A stretch of 64,000 nt of DNA from Chrysogorgia sp. JL179-B06 (Eukaryota; Cnidaria; Anthozoa; Scleralcyonacea; Chrysogorgiidae). The notes under the pieces are model-generated. The model did not search any database, was not told the origin of the DNA, and saw only the letters and a list, made by a program, of their open reading frames with translations. A program made the translations under genes and the position numbers. Of this stretch, positions 1-11,607 are shown one piece after another. Numbering within the stretch: the first letter of the stretch is position 1; every line of letters begins with the position of its first letter. The DNA is taken from positions 1,440,501 to 1,504,500 of the forward strand of contig JAYKKM010000506.1 of assembly GCA_035772405.1 (NCBI GenBank). The letters run 5' to 3'.

Positions 1-598
1 TTTAATTTTGGAAATGAAATGGCATTTCCTGCAATCAGAGGGCACTTTTGAGAAAAATATAAAGGTCTTAAATCACTTTTTTTAACAGTGTATCATCATT
101 TTCAAGAAATATTTAATTTTTATTATTCATTTTCAAGAAATATAATGTTTACGTAAATAATACAATAATACCCAGGATAGTGATACTTTTCGGGGTTGCT
201 TTTTGTAACCGTCTGACATTCATAATAATAGAATGTAGGGCCTTGATACATCATACACTATCAGTCTGAAATCTGAGTGATAATTTTTGGCTCTTTCTTT
301 TCGCGAAATTTTTCTGTAAACAAAATGGCGTCCTCAACTCAAGAAATAAGAAAGTTTAAACGCTTATCACCGCTTATGCATGTAACTGTTTTACTGTTTA
401 ACTTCAAGGATTAGGTAGCCAACTATAGCCAAGGTAGGGATTACGTACACTGTACACAAAACTGAATCTTTACGACTTTACCTATTGCTGACCATCGTTT
501 ATAAAATATATAAATATAAAGAAAAAATGTATCATTTTCGTAGGCCCCATTAACTTTCGTAGGCGTGCCTATAGTGCCTATTGGATAATCCGGCCCTG
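1..598. mobile_element. hAT-like DNA transposon, right part (unit A copy)
   Basis: This segment matches 63221-63816 almost base for base. There the whole element is visible, with terminal inverted repeats beginning CAGGGCCGGATTA and an 8-bp target duplication. Here the left end lies outside the window. The right terminus is at 598, followed by the target duplication TGTATCTT at 599-606. No transposase is encoded, so it is a non-autonomous copy. The hAT assignment rests on the 8-bp duplication and the terminus style. Confidence 0.75.
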
Positions 599-1678
599 TG
601 TATCTTGCTCATCAAATAAATCTGGTCATATAGCGGATGATGATATAATTAATAAAAGCCTTACAATAGGTTGAGGTAATACCGTATGTTAAAAGTGAAA
701 CATATATATGTAAAGTCTTATACAATAGCTGTGTGTCAAAATTGAAAGTGAATCATATGATAAAGTCACTTATTTTAAATATATCCTTACAATATGTTTT
801 TATCAAAAGTGAAACACATAAAGTCTTATAATATAGCATATGTAGCCGAGCACAATTGCATGTTTGGGTGTCAAAGGATTTTTGCCCGAAAAATAAAAGT
901 CAAATGAACAAAATCAACTCTATATTTTTATGAATTTGCTTGAAATTGCCCGAAAACCTCCCAAATTACGTGAAAAAGTTCTCGAATAGGAAAAATTAAT
1001 ATATAATAGGTATGTCAAAATGTGAAACATAAATTATGTTATGTGAAACATAAATTAATTTATGTGAAACATAAATTATTATAATGGCCGGAAAATTTTA
1101 CTTAGTAAAATTAAAAGTAAAAGTATGGCAAAAAATATTCCTGAAAAGTACTTCTGAAACAAACTATATATTCTCGAACCAACTAACCAACATGACAATT
1201 GATAATCTGGTACTGTACTTTAATCTGAGCGCAGTTTGGCGGCGCCAACTCAACAGTTGCCAATCACGTGCACATGCAAAAGCAACTTCACGCGATTTCT
1301 CCAACTCTAGATCTCCAGCGGATGGATAGAGTGGACCAAGTATTTCGCGACTCCGCGTTCCGAATTTCTTTTTTTTATTTCTTTTAGTAAAAAATGTAAT
1401 TATTTAACAAACATTTTACTTCGTTACAAGTAAAAAGTATTTGTTGAAAAATATACTTCGTTACAAGTAAATACTTAAAGCCTTATACAATAGGTATAGC
1501 TAAGCTTGTGTGCTCATGCAATTATCAGAAACAGAAATTGTTATGACTATTTAAGTATATATAAGGATATCGAAAATGGTATCAATGAAAAAGTAGGTAA
1601 GTTGGTATTGTATCGAAGGTATGTGCATCTATTATTACTTTGAAATCTATGAAACTCGTACAAGACTTTTCACCATAC
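599..1678. repeat. Left flank of duplicated unit A, no gene
   Basis: AT-rich DNA homologous to 41768-43337 in unit B. From about 1080 to 1470 it contains a dispersed element rich in AAGTAAAAGTAAAAGT and TTCGTTACAAGTAA. Other copies of that element lie at about 6440-7050, 42520-42910 and 49360-49950. The short open frames here are within this repeat and I do not regard them as genes. As the sequence downstream of the minus-strand exon at 1679-2017, it would be intron of that gene. Confidence 0.6.
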
Positions 1679-2017
1679 CTGGGTTGCGATCCATATCCCA
1701 AATGTCTCAGGGTCCATGCTATGACCAAGATTGAACGCGTCGGATGAACCAAGAATTCGAGACAACAAATAAGATTTCCCACTTCTCGCCATTCCCGCTA
1801 TCGACAACACGGCGACACGTTCTCGGATTTGTGATAAAACTGCCACAGTCGATGGAACAATTTCCAAATGCGTCCGTGCCACGGACGGCGAGTGAGTCAG
1901 TGTGCCGGTCGCTGGGTCGTATTTGACGTTGTTCGGAAGAACTAGCGGTAGAGATGTGGCCTGACTTGAGCCTGCGTCTTTGGCAGACAATAAAGACACT
2001 TTCTCAAATTTCTCCAT
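1679..2017 (-). CDS. GBP-like GTPase, first coding exon (rest outside window)
   Basis: This exon encodes 113 residues starting MEKFEKVSLL, with the P-loop GMARSGKS, the hydrophobic strand just before it, and switch-I residues ending GIWIATQ. It stops at a GT donor (CAG|GTATGG on the minus strand) in phase 0. It is nearly identical to 43338-43676, whose continuation exons are visible. By analogy it is exon 1 of a dynamin-superfamily guanylate-binding protein or atlastin-type G domain. No exon 2 is visible between 1678 and the left window edge, so its partners lie outside the window or it is an orphan exon made by the segmental duplication. One residue differs from the B copy at the end (GIWIAT versus GIWIGT), in the region that contacts nucleotide in GBPs. 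Confidence 0.8.
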
Positions 2018-3193
2018 GTTTGTCTCTCAACTATACTTCAAGCACGAGATCAAGAAAGTTTCTGCCTTATTTATTTCGAGAGGTCTTGCTATATGTTGTT
2101 GAAGTCAACCTGAATTGACAATATGAATTAGGCGCGTGATTAATTTATTTGTTATCAGAAGCCAAATTCGATGACCTCACGACGAAATTCTGGGAAAGCA
2201 CCGCGCACTTCAAATCCGGTGATGAGTTTGCACTTTCACTTTAGTTTCAAGGCATTTCACTTTAATATGAATGAAATAAAATATCGTTTACTTTGTAAGA
2301 CCGCGCTTGTTTGATCAACAAAAGCATACTCAGATCTATTTCTGTGAGTTTGGAATTCGTTCTACTAGTAAACTCGCACGGTAACTAATGAATCATGGAA
2401 CTACATTTTTATCAGACATGAATATGTAATCCAGTCACTTGTATATTGGCCATACCTGTACATACACATTTTCATTTTCATATGCATATATATTTCAGTT
2501 TTTCTTTCATATATCATCTTAGTTCTTATACCTGTTGATTGTTAAAGTGGTTTACTTTTGTTAGAGAGAACAAGAGGGCTGACCTGCAATTATTGAACAA
2601 TAACATTTCATCCAGACAAAGCGCATGACAAATTATAGTCCTCTGCATGCAGGAGTATATTCCTAAAATACTACATTATTTATATCATTTCAGAACGACA
2701 CACAAAACGGCATAGCTTCATGTGTCAGTTTTAATTGCTTTAAAGTGTTTAAAAGAAAGAAGAATGGATACAGACCTAAGCTATTTATAAAAAAACTTGC
2801 CTTAGCTTAATATTCGCCAGCCATGATACGGCAGTGTACACGCAACGGGGGATAACCCAAGGTAGTAATGCTGGGATAAATATCTTTGTGTTGGTCTTGT
2901 GTGTCACCGTATAGGGACTGTTTCTAACACCAATATATTAACCATTAATTACCTCAATATACTAACCATATATAACTATAACCCGAAGAGCCCATCCTCA
3001 AGGGAAACCATTCTATGTAATGCTGTAACTCGATATCAGCTGTCTCTTTTTCACTTCCTATTTATCATGCAGAAAGGAAGTACATCTTGCATATATTAAA
3101 ATAAATAGCAATTCTTCATTTTCACAACGCCGAAAGTGCAACAGAAGCTGTAACCCTCGCTGGAGCATACAGTTCACTAGTTCAGTCGGCAAA
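2018..3193. promoter_or_regulatory. Shared divergent promoter region of head-to-head GBP genes (unit A)
   Basis: This 1.18-kb interval separates the ATG of the minus-strand exon (2017) from the ATG of the plus-strand gene (3194). It contains two TTTCACTT motifs at 2234-2241 and 2255-2262. On the minus strand these read AAGTGAAA and fit the AANNGAAA IRF core, and they are spaced exactly 21 bp apart. An ISRE-like AGTTTTTCTTTC lies near 2499 and a TATA-like CATATATTAAAATAAAT near 3090. The same motifs and spacing are kept in unit B. Promoter activity is inferred from position only. Confidence 0.5.
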
Positions 3194-6100
3194 ATGGCAT
3201 CACAGAACTTGAAGAATCATTTAAAGAAAGGCTTCGAAGTCGTTCCAATTATTCCAAACGAGCAAGCGAAGTACGGGCCATCTATTCCATTGGTGTTACC
3301 CAACGATCACGAGTACAAGTTGGCGACGAAATCTATCGAGAAGATACCGAATGTTCAACGCACAAGTGTCTACCTCGTACCAGAAGCTTTGAAGTTACTC
3401 AGTTCCATCGAGTTACCAGTCGCTATTATTTCCATATGCGGTCCAATGCGAACAGGGAAATCTTATATCTTGTCGAGGTAAATAACATAAAATAGAATAA
3501 CAAAACAAGCTTTAACACGCGCGTGTACATGATGTTTATAAAACATCTCAAACACTCTTAATGCCCATTGTTTTTAAGATTTCTACTTTTTAGGACGCCA
3601 TTCGCTGATGAAGGTTATAGTATTTTAGTCGAAACGTCTGATTTTGAATTTTAAGCCTGTGTCAAATAAATTTTTTAACAGAATGCCAGGCTGCAATTAT
3701 AATATTTTTAAAAAGTATTTTTTCCTTACGGAAACCGAAAATTTAAAACGTTTCTGATTGATCGTTTTATAACACCGATATTTCGGATCTATTGGATCGC
3801 GGTTGAGTTTGTGATGCTAAGAAAGCGATTTGCCACGGGCGTCGTTTCAATTCCGTGGAAACGGCAAAGCTAGTTTTTCTTGGAATGCGCAATATATTCC
3901 AGTAATCGTGGACGGCCGCGTGACGAGGGGAGATTTTCCCTTCACTCTCATTCTTGGTAGTGGTTCAACCACTACCAAGAATGAGAGTGAAGGAAAATCT
4001 TTCCTCGTCACGCGGCGTTGATAAGCAAGTAAATTCTGTGTAGGCAGTGCGTAGACATACAAAATGAATACACTAAAAAGTTGGTGTAGAATAGGATTGG
4101 ATAGGACGGGTTAGGAAAAATACAAATGAAAAAGTATTATTTATAGATTTATACATAAAGACAGCGCGATGTTCGGCCATAGAGGTATGGTCTGGAAACT
4201 CAACGAACGTCTTTGTTCTATCTTTTTGTTCTCCTTTATGTAAATTTGTGCACGGTGACGGTTAGTGAACACATTGTTTTTAGGGTATAATGAGCAATCA
4301 TCTTACTTTAATAATTCATGAGCAGAAAACAAAGCAAATCAGCACCAAGACGGTGGTTTGGATATCGGAGGAAGAAATTACATAAATGAAGCCAACTTTC
4401 ACCTCGATTTTCTCTTAAAATACTGATTTGTTTGAGATGTAATATGAAACACGAGGAAGAGTGTTTCATCGGGATATCCAAACACCTCGAAGTTTGTTAA
4501 AAAATCTCGGTTTTCAACAAACGTCTTGGTGTTTGGATATCCTGATGAAACACACTTCCTCGTGTTTCATATATTACATCAAATACTGTTTGGGTGCCTA
4601 TGAAACGAAAATTAAGGCCTGTTTCATATCTCACGTCGTTCTTGAGATATTAGGGAGTTTACGAAAGTGAAGACGCCCACGGCATTCTCAACAGCATAAA
4701 ACATAATATTCTAAACTCCGTAGAAGATCGTTACCATTATAGACCACTTTCAAGTTATGCCTTCAGACACTTTTGAAACTTGACAGTTTGCATAGCCATT
4801 TCAGTTAGTGTGCAGGGTAAATTTAACTAAAACTCGAAGCGGGTGACGTCGTCCACAGAACACGAAAATGCTGTAAATAACGCCCTGTTTAGAAGGAGGA
4901 CGTCATTGAAAATTCTCTTGGGACTTATAATTAAACTTAGCTTTTCTTCGGGACGAAAAATTGCATTGATATTTAATAATAGAAATTAATTTACTATTTC
5001 TAATTTCTTGATTTCCTAAAAATGTGTAAAGCTCTTGACGTCATTTGCATATCACATAAGTCTAAATATCTCAAGAACGACGTGAGATATGAAAGAGCTC
5101 TAAATTACCATTCCTAATAATTTTAGGAGTTCGTTTAAATAAGACAAACTTAATTTTTGTTTCACAGCCACTTTAAATATTAATAAACCTAAAACAAAGG
5201 ATTTGTGAACGGTGAGATAACGCAGCTAACAATGTTAACCCTTTGAAGTATTACCGAGTTTCCAGACCATATCTTCATTGACTATGGTAGAACTTTAAAC
5301 CAGCTGCAAGCTTGACTTTCGATAAACACTAGCTCATCTTCTTCCAATTTTCTTTCATTTATGTATTGGTAAAATACATTGAGGGCCATTTTAGTTGCCT
5401 TTTTCGTGTTTTCGGCATTTTTTGTTCTAGCAAACACGACAAGTCGTTTTCAGACATCTCCGCGGCAAAACGAGCCATGTTTACTGTTGTCGATAGCATT
5501 AACGCGCATGAGCAGAATATCATACAGCAGAGCAACGTTGCTAAGTAATGCGCATGTGCAGCTGGTTATTTGTACGCAGCACTGATCTCAAAAATAGGAC
5601 TGGATTGAGCTTTCTATTGTATCTGATGAGCTGATTTTGAAGCCTGCATATTTGCATAATGTAAATTGCGAGAGATCATTAGAAGTTGTTTTCAAGCAAA
5701 TCAAACTGTGCCGCTCGTGAAATAGGTTTAGTGTCTGGCCAATATAGTTTCTTTGTTAACATTAAATGCATAAAATCTTGAACCTCATATTAGGCTTCTC
5801 TCACTGGATAATTAGAGCCAATGGCGGCCATTACTAAGGGACCAAAGTCGCAGTAAATCTGTAGGTAGGCCATGAATCGTTTTACCCAGTAATTTGAAAA
5901 AATGTCTTGTTGTCCTCTTTATAGTAAAATTATTTTATTTTGTCGATGGTAAGAGCACATAATCCAACAAAAAACCTCATAGGATCCTCACTCCTCAGTA
6001 CGTTGGTCCCTTAGTAATGGCGGACTTCCAGCTTCATTTTCTGAACAATAGTTGCTAGAGAAAATAAATTGAATGATAATTCTTCATATTGACACTCGGA

Positions 6101-9048
6101 CATTGCAAATTGACTGGAGAATGTCGACGAATGGAACACAAGTGTGAAGTTTGAATGAATGATAATTTTACTTCTATTTATTCGTGATGTCTCAGGTTAC
6201 TTGGTGAAGTTGACGCTTTTGATCTTGGCCACACCTTTGATCCAAAGACGTTCGGGATTTGGATGGGCACGAGAATTTTGAAGGGTAAAGATAAAAATGG
6301 CAAAGATCTTGCAATTCTGTTATTGGATACCGAAGGAATTGGTGAGTTTGTGCTAAAAATGTGTGCTTTAATTTGATCATAATTTAATATTTTTATTTTT
6401 TTCATTAATTTTGTTCGGGGGATTGATTGATTACTTTCATTTAACTACTTAAGTAAAAGTAAAAAGTATCTCCTCATTTTATACTTAAGTAAAAGTAAAA
6501 GTATGGCCTGAAAAAATATTACTTAAGTAAAAGTAAAAGTATGGCCTGAAAATCTTACTTGTAAGTAAAAGTAAAAGTATGGCCGGAAAATTTTACTTAA
6601 GTAAAAGTAAAAGTTTGGCAAAATGCAACAAATATTCCAGAAAAGTACTTCTGAAACAAACTATATATATTCTCGAACCACTAATCAACATGACAATTGA
6701 TAATCTGGTACTGTACTTTCATCTGGGCGCTGTTTGGCGGCGCCAACTCAACAGTTGCCAATGACGTGCACATGCAAAACCAACTTCACGCGATTTCTCC
6801 ACTCTAGATTTCCAGCGGATGGATAGAGTGGACCGAGTATTTCGCGACTCCACGTTCCGAATTTTTTTTTACTTTGCCGATAAAACAAAAAGTAACGAAG
6901 TTAAAAAGTAATTATTTGACAAAAAAATTACTTCGTTAGAAGTAAAAAGTATTTGTTGAAAAATATACTTCGTTACATGTAAATACTGATTTTTTTTACT
7001 TAAGTAAAGTATCGAAGTAAATTTACTTCGTTACTGGCGAACACTGCTTATCATCATGTTTCCGATCTTTGCAGATGCTCCAGGAGCTAATGTTGTTTCT
7101 CAGGATGCTGGCATCCTTGTATTGACCATCCTCGTTTCGTCCATTCTCATATACAACTCCACCAACGTACCTTACAAAAAAGACCTCGAGAAACTAGAGT
7201 AAGGAAAACCCGATTGTAATAAAATTACATCGTGGAAGAACTATTGATTTACAACAATTTTCATTAAAATATCACTTTGATAATCTCGCATTTTCCTTTT
7301 TTTGTAAATTATAGTTGTTTTGTCCGCCTTGCTGAAGGCTTTGAAGTGAAAAGGAAGGCAGGTGTTGAAGTTGGGGAAATCTCGCAGTATTTTCCACACT
7401 TTGTTTGGCTACTTCGCGATGTCAGTCTGATTACGTCTGAAGACGATGGTGGGAAGGAAATGGATCCAACAGACTACATTAAGCAGAAGGTGAGGCAGAG
7501 TCAAGGAGATAAGACAAAACTATTTGATTATGTGTATCATAGTATTACCCTACACTCTCTACTCCGCTCTACTCCACTCTTCTCTAGTACTCTTCTCTAC
7601 TCTACTCTACTCTACTCTACTCTACTCTACTCTACTCTACTCTACTCTACTCTATACTCTATACTCTATACTCTATACTCTATACTCTATACTCTATACT
7701 CTATACTCTATACTCTATACTCTATACTCTATACTCTATACTCTACTCTCTACCTTCTACTCTCTACTCTACTCTACTCTACTCTACTCTGCTCTACTCT
7801 ACTCTACTCTATTCTACTCTACTCTACTTTCTACTCTACTTTCTACTCTACTCTGCTCTACTCTACTCTACTCTACTCTACTCTACTCTACTTTCTACTC
7901 TACTTCCTACTCTACTTTCTACTCTACTCTACTTTCTACTCTACTCTACTTTCTACTCTACTCTACTTTCTACTCTACTCTACTCTACTCTACTCTACTC
8001 TACTCTACTCTACTCTACTTTCTACTCTACTTTCTACTCTACTCTACTTTCTACTCTACTCTACTTTCTACTCTACTCTACTCTACTCTACTCTACTCTA
8101 CTCTACTCTACTTTCTACTCTACTTTCTACTCTACTCTACTCTACTCTACTCTACTCTACTCTACTCTACTCTACTCTACTCTACTCTACTCTACTCTAC
8201 TCTACTTTCTACTCTACTTTCTACTCTACTCTACTCTCTACTCTACTCTACTTTCTACTCTACTCTACTCTCTACTTTCTACTCTACTTTCTACTCTACT
8301 CTACTCTCTACTCTACTCTACTTTCTACTCTACTCTACTCTCTACTCTACTCTACTCTATTTTCTACTCTACTCTACTCTACTCTCTACTCTACTCTACT
8401 TTCTACTCTACTCTACTCTCTACTCTACTCTACTTTCTACTCTACTCTACTCTCTACTTTCTACTCTACTTTCTACTCTACTCTCTACTCTACTCTACTC
8501 TACTCTACTCTACTTTCTACTCTACTCTACTTTCTACTCTACTTTCTACTCTACTCTACTTTCTACTCTACTCTACTCTACTCTACTCTACTCTACTCTA
8601 CTCTACTCTACTCTACTCTACTCTACTTTCTACTCTACTCTACTTTCTACTCTACTCTACTTTCTACTCTACTCTACTTTCTACTCTACTCTACTTTCTA
8701 CTCTACTCTACTCTCTACTCTACTCTACGATCTACTCTACTCTACTCTACTCTACTCTACTCTACTCTACTCTACTCTACTCCAAGGTATTATCCCGCGG
8801 TAAAGGATTCAAAACAAGCAAAAGTGATGAAGTTGGTCGAGCTATTATGACCTTCTTTCCCGATATCGTGTGCAAGACTCTGCCAACTCCTCACAGTGAT
8901 TCCGAAGTGATTCGGAACATCGTCAATCATACGGATGACCTGAACCCAAAGTTTACCGAAGGAGTGCAGAAATTTATGGAGCTATTAATTTCAAAAGTAC
9001 ATACGAATGGTGCTAAACGAGGTTACCAGAAAGGATCGTTCATCACAG
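3194..9048 (+). CDS. Copy A G-domain exons 1-5
   Basis: Exon 1 (3194-3477) carries the P-loop GPMRTGKSY and ends in phase 2. Exon 2 (6196-6341) carries switch I (TFGIWMGTR) and the Walker-B/G3 motif DTEGI. Exon 3 (7075-7198) completes G3 (D-APGAN) and the helix GILVLTILVSSILIYNS. Exon 4 (7315-7489) has the GBP/atlastin RD motif in FVWLLRDVSL. Exon 5 (8787-9048) holds the end of the G domain (TSKSDEVGRAIMTFFPD, then TLPTPHSD). The motif set GxxRxGKS, GIWM, DTEG and RD is diagnostic of the GB1/RHD3 GTPase group. Compared with copy B, exon 3 has one additional Val codon (GANVVSQ versus GANVSQ). Confidence 0.85.
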
Positions 9049-11574
9049 GTATATATACCATGAGAAATTATACGTCAATCTTAAAGTGCCTCTAACAACT
9101 TAAAATGATGAAGAATGGCGCTAACAGTTCTTCGATATCTATTTTCCTTCTCGAGGTATTCAGTTATATATGATATGTTGTGTTGTGGGCTAAACCAGCT
9201 GTCGTGGTCTGGTGGTTACCACACGTCTATGAACTGTGAGACAAATCGTGAGTCGCACCACCCCACTCAGGGTCTTAAAAATAATTGAGGAGAAAGTGTT
9301 GCCTTTGCAAAAATATCAGCAAATGGTAAGACTTTCGGGTCTTCTCGGATAACGACCTTAAAATCGTAGGCCCTCGGAACCCCTATCAATTGGGCTTCTA
9401 GCCTGTTGGGTATTCCGTTCACCTAAAAGAGTGATACATCTACTAAACTAAACTAAATGTTAATGAGGCACAGGATGACGTCAAAGCAGGCAAACAACAT
9501 TGTGGCAATTCTAAAATTTGTGTATATCTTCAATGTTATCCAACGAAATTACTTGAAGCTTTGCACGTGGATACATACAATTTCGGCAGTACATAACCTT
9601 TGTTTTTTAATACAATTAAGGAACGCTTCTTTGTGGATTACTGGAGGAATTTGTGAAAGCTGTCAATGATCCCAACTCCATCCCATGTCTCGACAATGCT
9701 TGGCAGAACACGGTTGACCTGCTGCGAAATAAAACAATGGATGAGTTGGTCGAGAAATACAATACCACTATGACGGTAATAATTCAAACCTAATAATTAA
9801 TCAATTTATTAATTAAAAACAAAATAATTAAAATAAATTAATTCACGAATTAATTAATTAAAAATAATTGTTAATTATTTTTAATTAATAATTATTATTA
9901 TAAATTATTAAAGGTGCCGTCCAGTCCGTTAAGCGCATGTCCACGTTTCTGTTTACATCGTTTGTTCACATTACATTATATAAACATTAAACATGAAGTA
10001 TTGTGGATTTGTTTTCCACACTTGAGCTTTTCCGCCAAAAAATCGTGTTATAAGAAACTGTTCTGTTCCTAAATGTGGATAATATATCAAACTACCTCTC
10101 GCACCTTCGCCACCTTTGACGAATACTCGCTTTCGAACTGTCGCAAATCTATTCCGTTGAAGTTTGTTGACATGTGGGGTCCCCAATGTTTGAAATATCA
10201 CACATGCGCAGAACGGACTGGATTGCACCTTTAATTATTTAGATAATAATTATATAATTATATAAATAAATTATATAATTATATAAATAATTATATAATT
10301 AATTAATTAAAAATAATTAATTAACAAAATGAAAAACCTATTAATTGAACTAATTAATTAAATTATCAATGGACTTTCACATTTAACGTTGTACATAGGG
10401 AAGATTTGATGCCACAAGTAGATGGAATTATTTTAATTTAATTAATTTTAACTAATTTAATTAATTTCATTAATATCATTCATTTAATTAATTTAATTAA
10501 TTATTTAATAAATTTAAATTTAATTAAATTTAATTAATTAAATTAATTAATCCGAACTTCACGGTTTACCTTGTACATAGGAAAAATTCGATGCCGCAAG
10601 TAAACAGAACAGTAAAGATCGTCCTATGGAAGAAGATAAAACAAGAGGCAACAGGTATGTGAAACTGCAATTAGTTACTCTAATTATCTGTTCGATGAAA
10701 AGCAAGGAAATGTTATTCAAATAAATATATATACCTCTTGTGTATCTTTCACATTTTTTTCAATTATATTTTTTCTCAAAATAACTTACTTTTATCTTTC
10801 TGTCAACTCAAATTGTTATTTTAAAAACGGAGAAACCGTGTGATGATTTTTACTTCTTTTCAGAGGAGTAACATTGATGGGAATGCATGACGAAATACTA
10901 AAGTGTCTGACGAAACAATTATTAGAGAAAGTTGCTCACTTTGGTGCTGCTGATATAAAGGGGTTAAAGAAAAACAGCCAGGAATTAGTTGATGTATTCC
11001 AGAAAAAAATAAGTAAGATTCCAAAATTTTGTGAACTCAGTGAAATATGGAAAGAATTTTTTCAAATAAGATAAACTTAATTTTCGATTCATTTGTACTT
11101 AAAGTGCACCTGACATCAAAAAATGTTATTGTCTTATTTGGAAGAACTTTTAGATATATCAGTTTGTTTGATATGCAAATGTACATAATTTACGTCACAC
11201 ATGCAAATGACTTATTGGAGAATGTTATATATCTTTGCCTTCAATAACACGTGTGCGTGTTTCTCCCACAACACCAAACTTCTTGATTTTAAAGGATTTC
11301 GTTCGAGAATGAAGAGATACACACATTTCTCCAATAAGTCATTATGCATGTGTGACTTAAATTCCGTACATTTGCATATCAAACAAACTGATATATCTCA
11401 AAAAGAAAGCGAAGAAACGAACATCTTCAAAAGAAGTTACTTTATCATTTTAAAAGTTCTTCCAAATAAGACAATAAAATGTTTTGATGTCAGGTGCACT
11501 TTAATTAAGTTTAATAAACCTGTAGAGTGAGGACTAATCACCGGTGTATAAATCGTTACCGTGAAACACAAAAC

Positions 11575-11607
<33 letters not shown>

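Larger units (their letters stand above)
3478..6195 (+). other. Intron 1 of copy A: hairpins and foldback elements
   Basis: There is no coding exon. At 3915-4016 there is a hairpin with arms of 49 and 48 bases around a 5-base loop. At 4444-4570 there is a second inverted repeat (arms about 55 bases). At about 4622-5092 there is a foldback element whose ends read TTTCATATCTCACGTCGTTC. A hAT-like element follows from 5580. The corresponding B intron (45139-49136) is about 1.3 kb longer because other insertions lie at 46.0-47.3 kb. Confidence 0.6.

Noticed and set aside
7277..9095. Long Leu/Tyr/Ser-repeat open frames of over 500 codons
   Set aside because: They are read through the TCTAC microsatellite, which lacks stops in several frames. 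Only the flanking parts (7315-7489 and 8787-9048) are real GBP exons.
9186..9260. Functional tRNA gene
   Set aside because: The A-box-like part is present, but no complete cloverleaf with a B box and acceptor pairing can be drawn. It fits a SINE head better.
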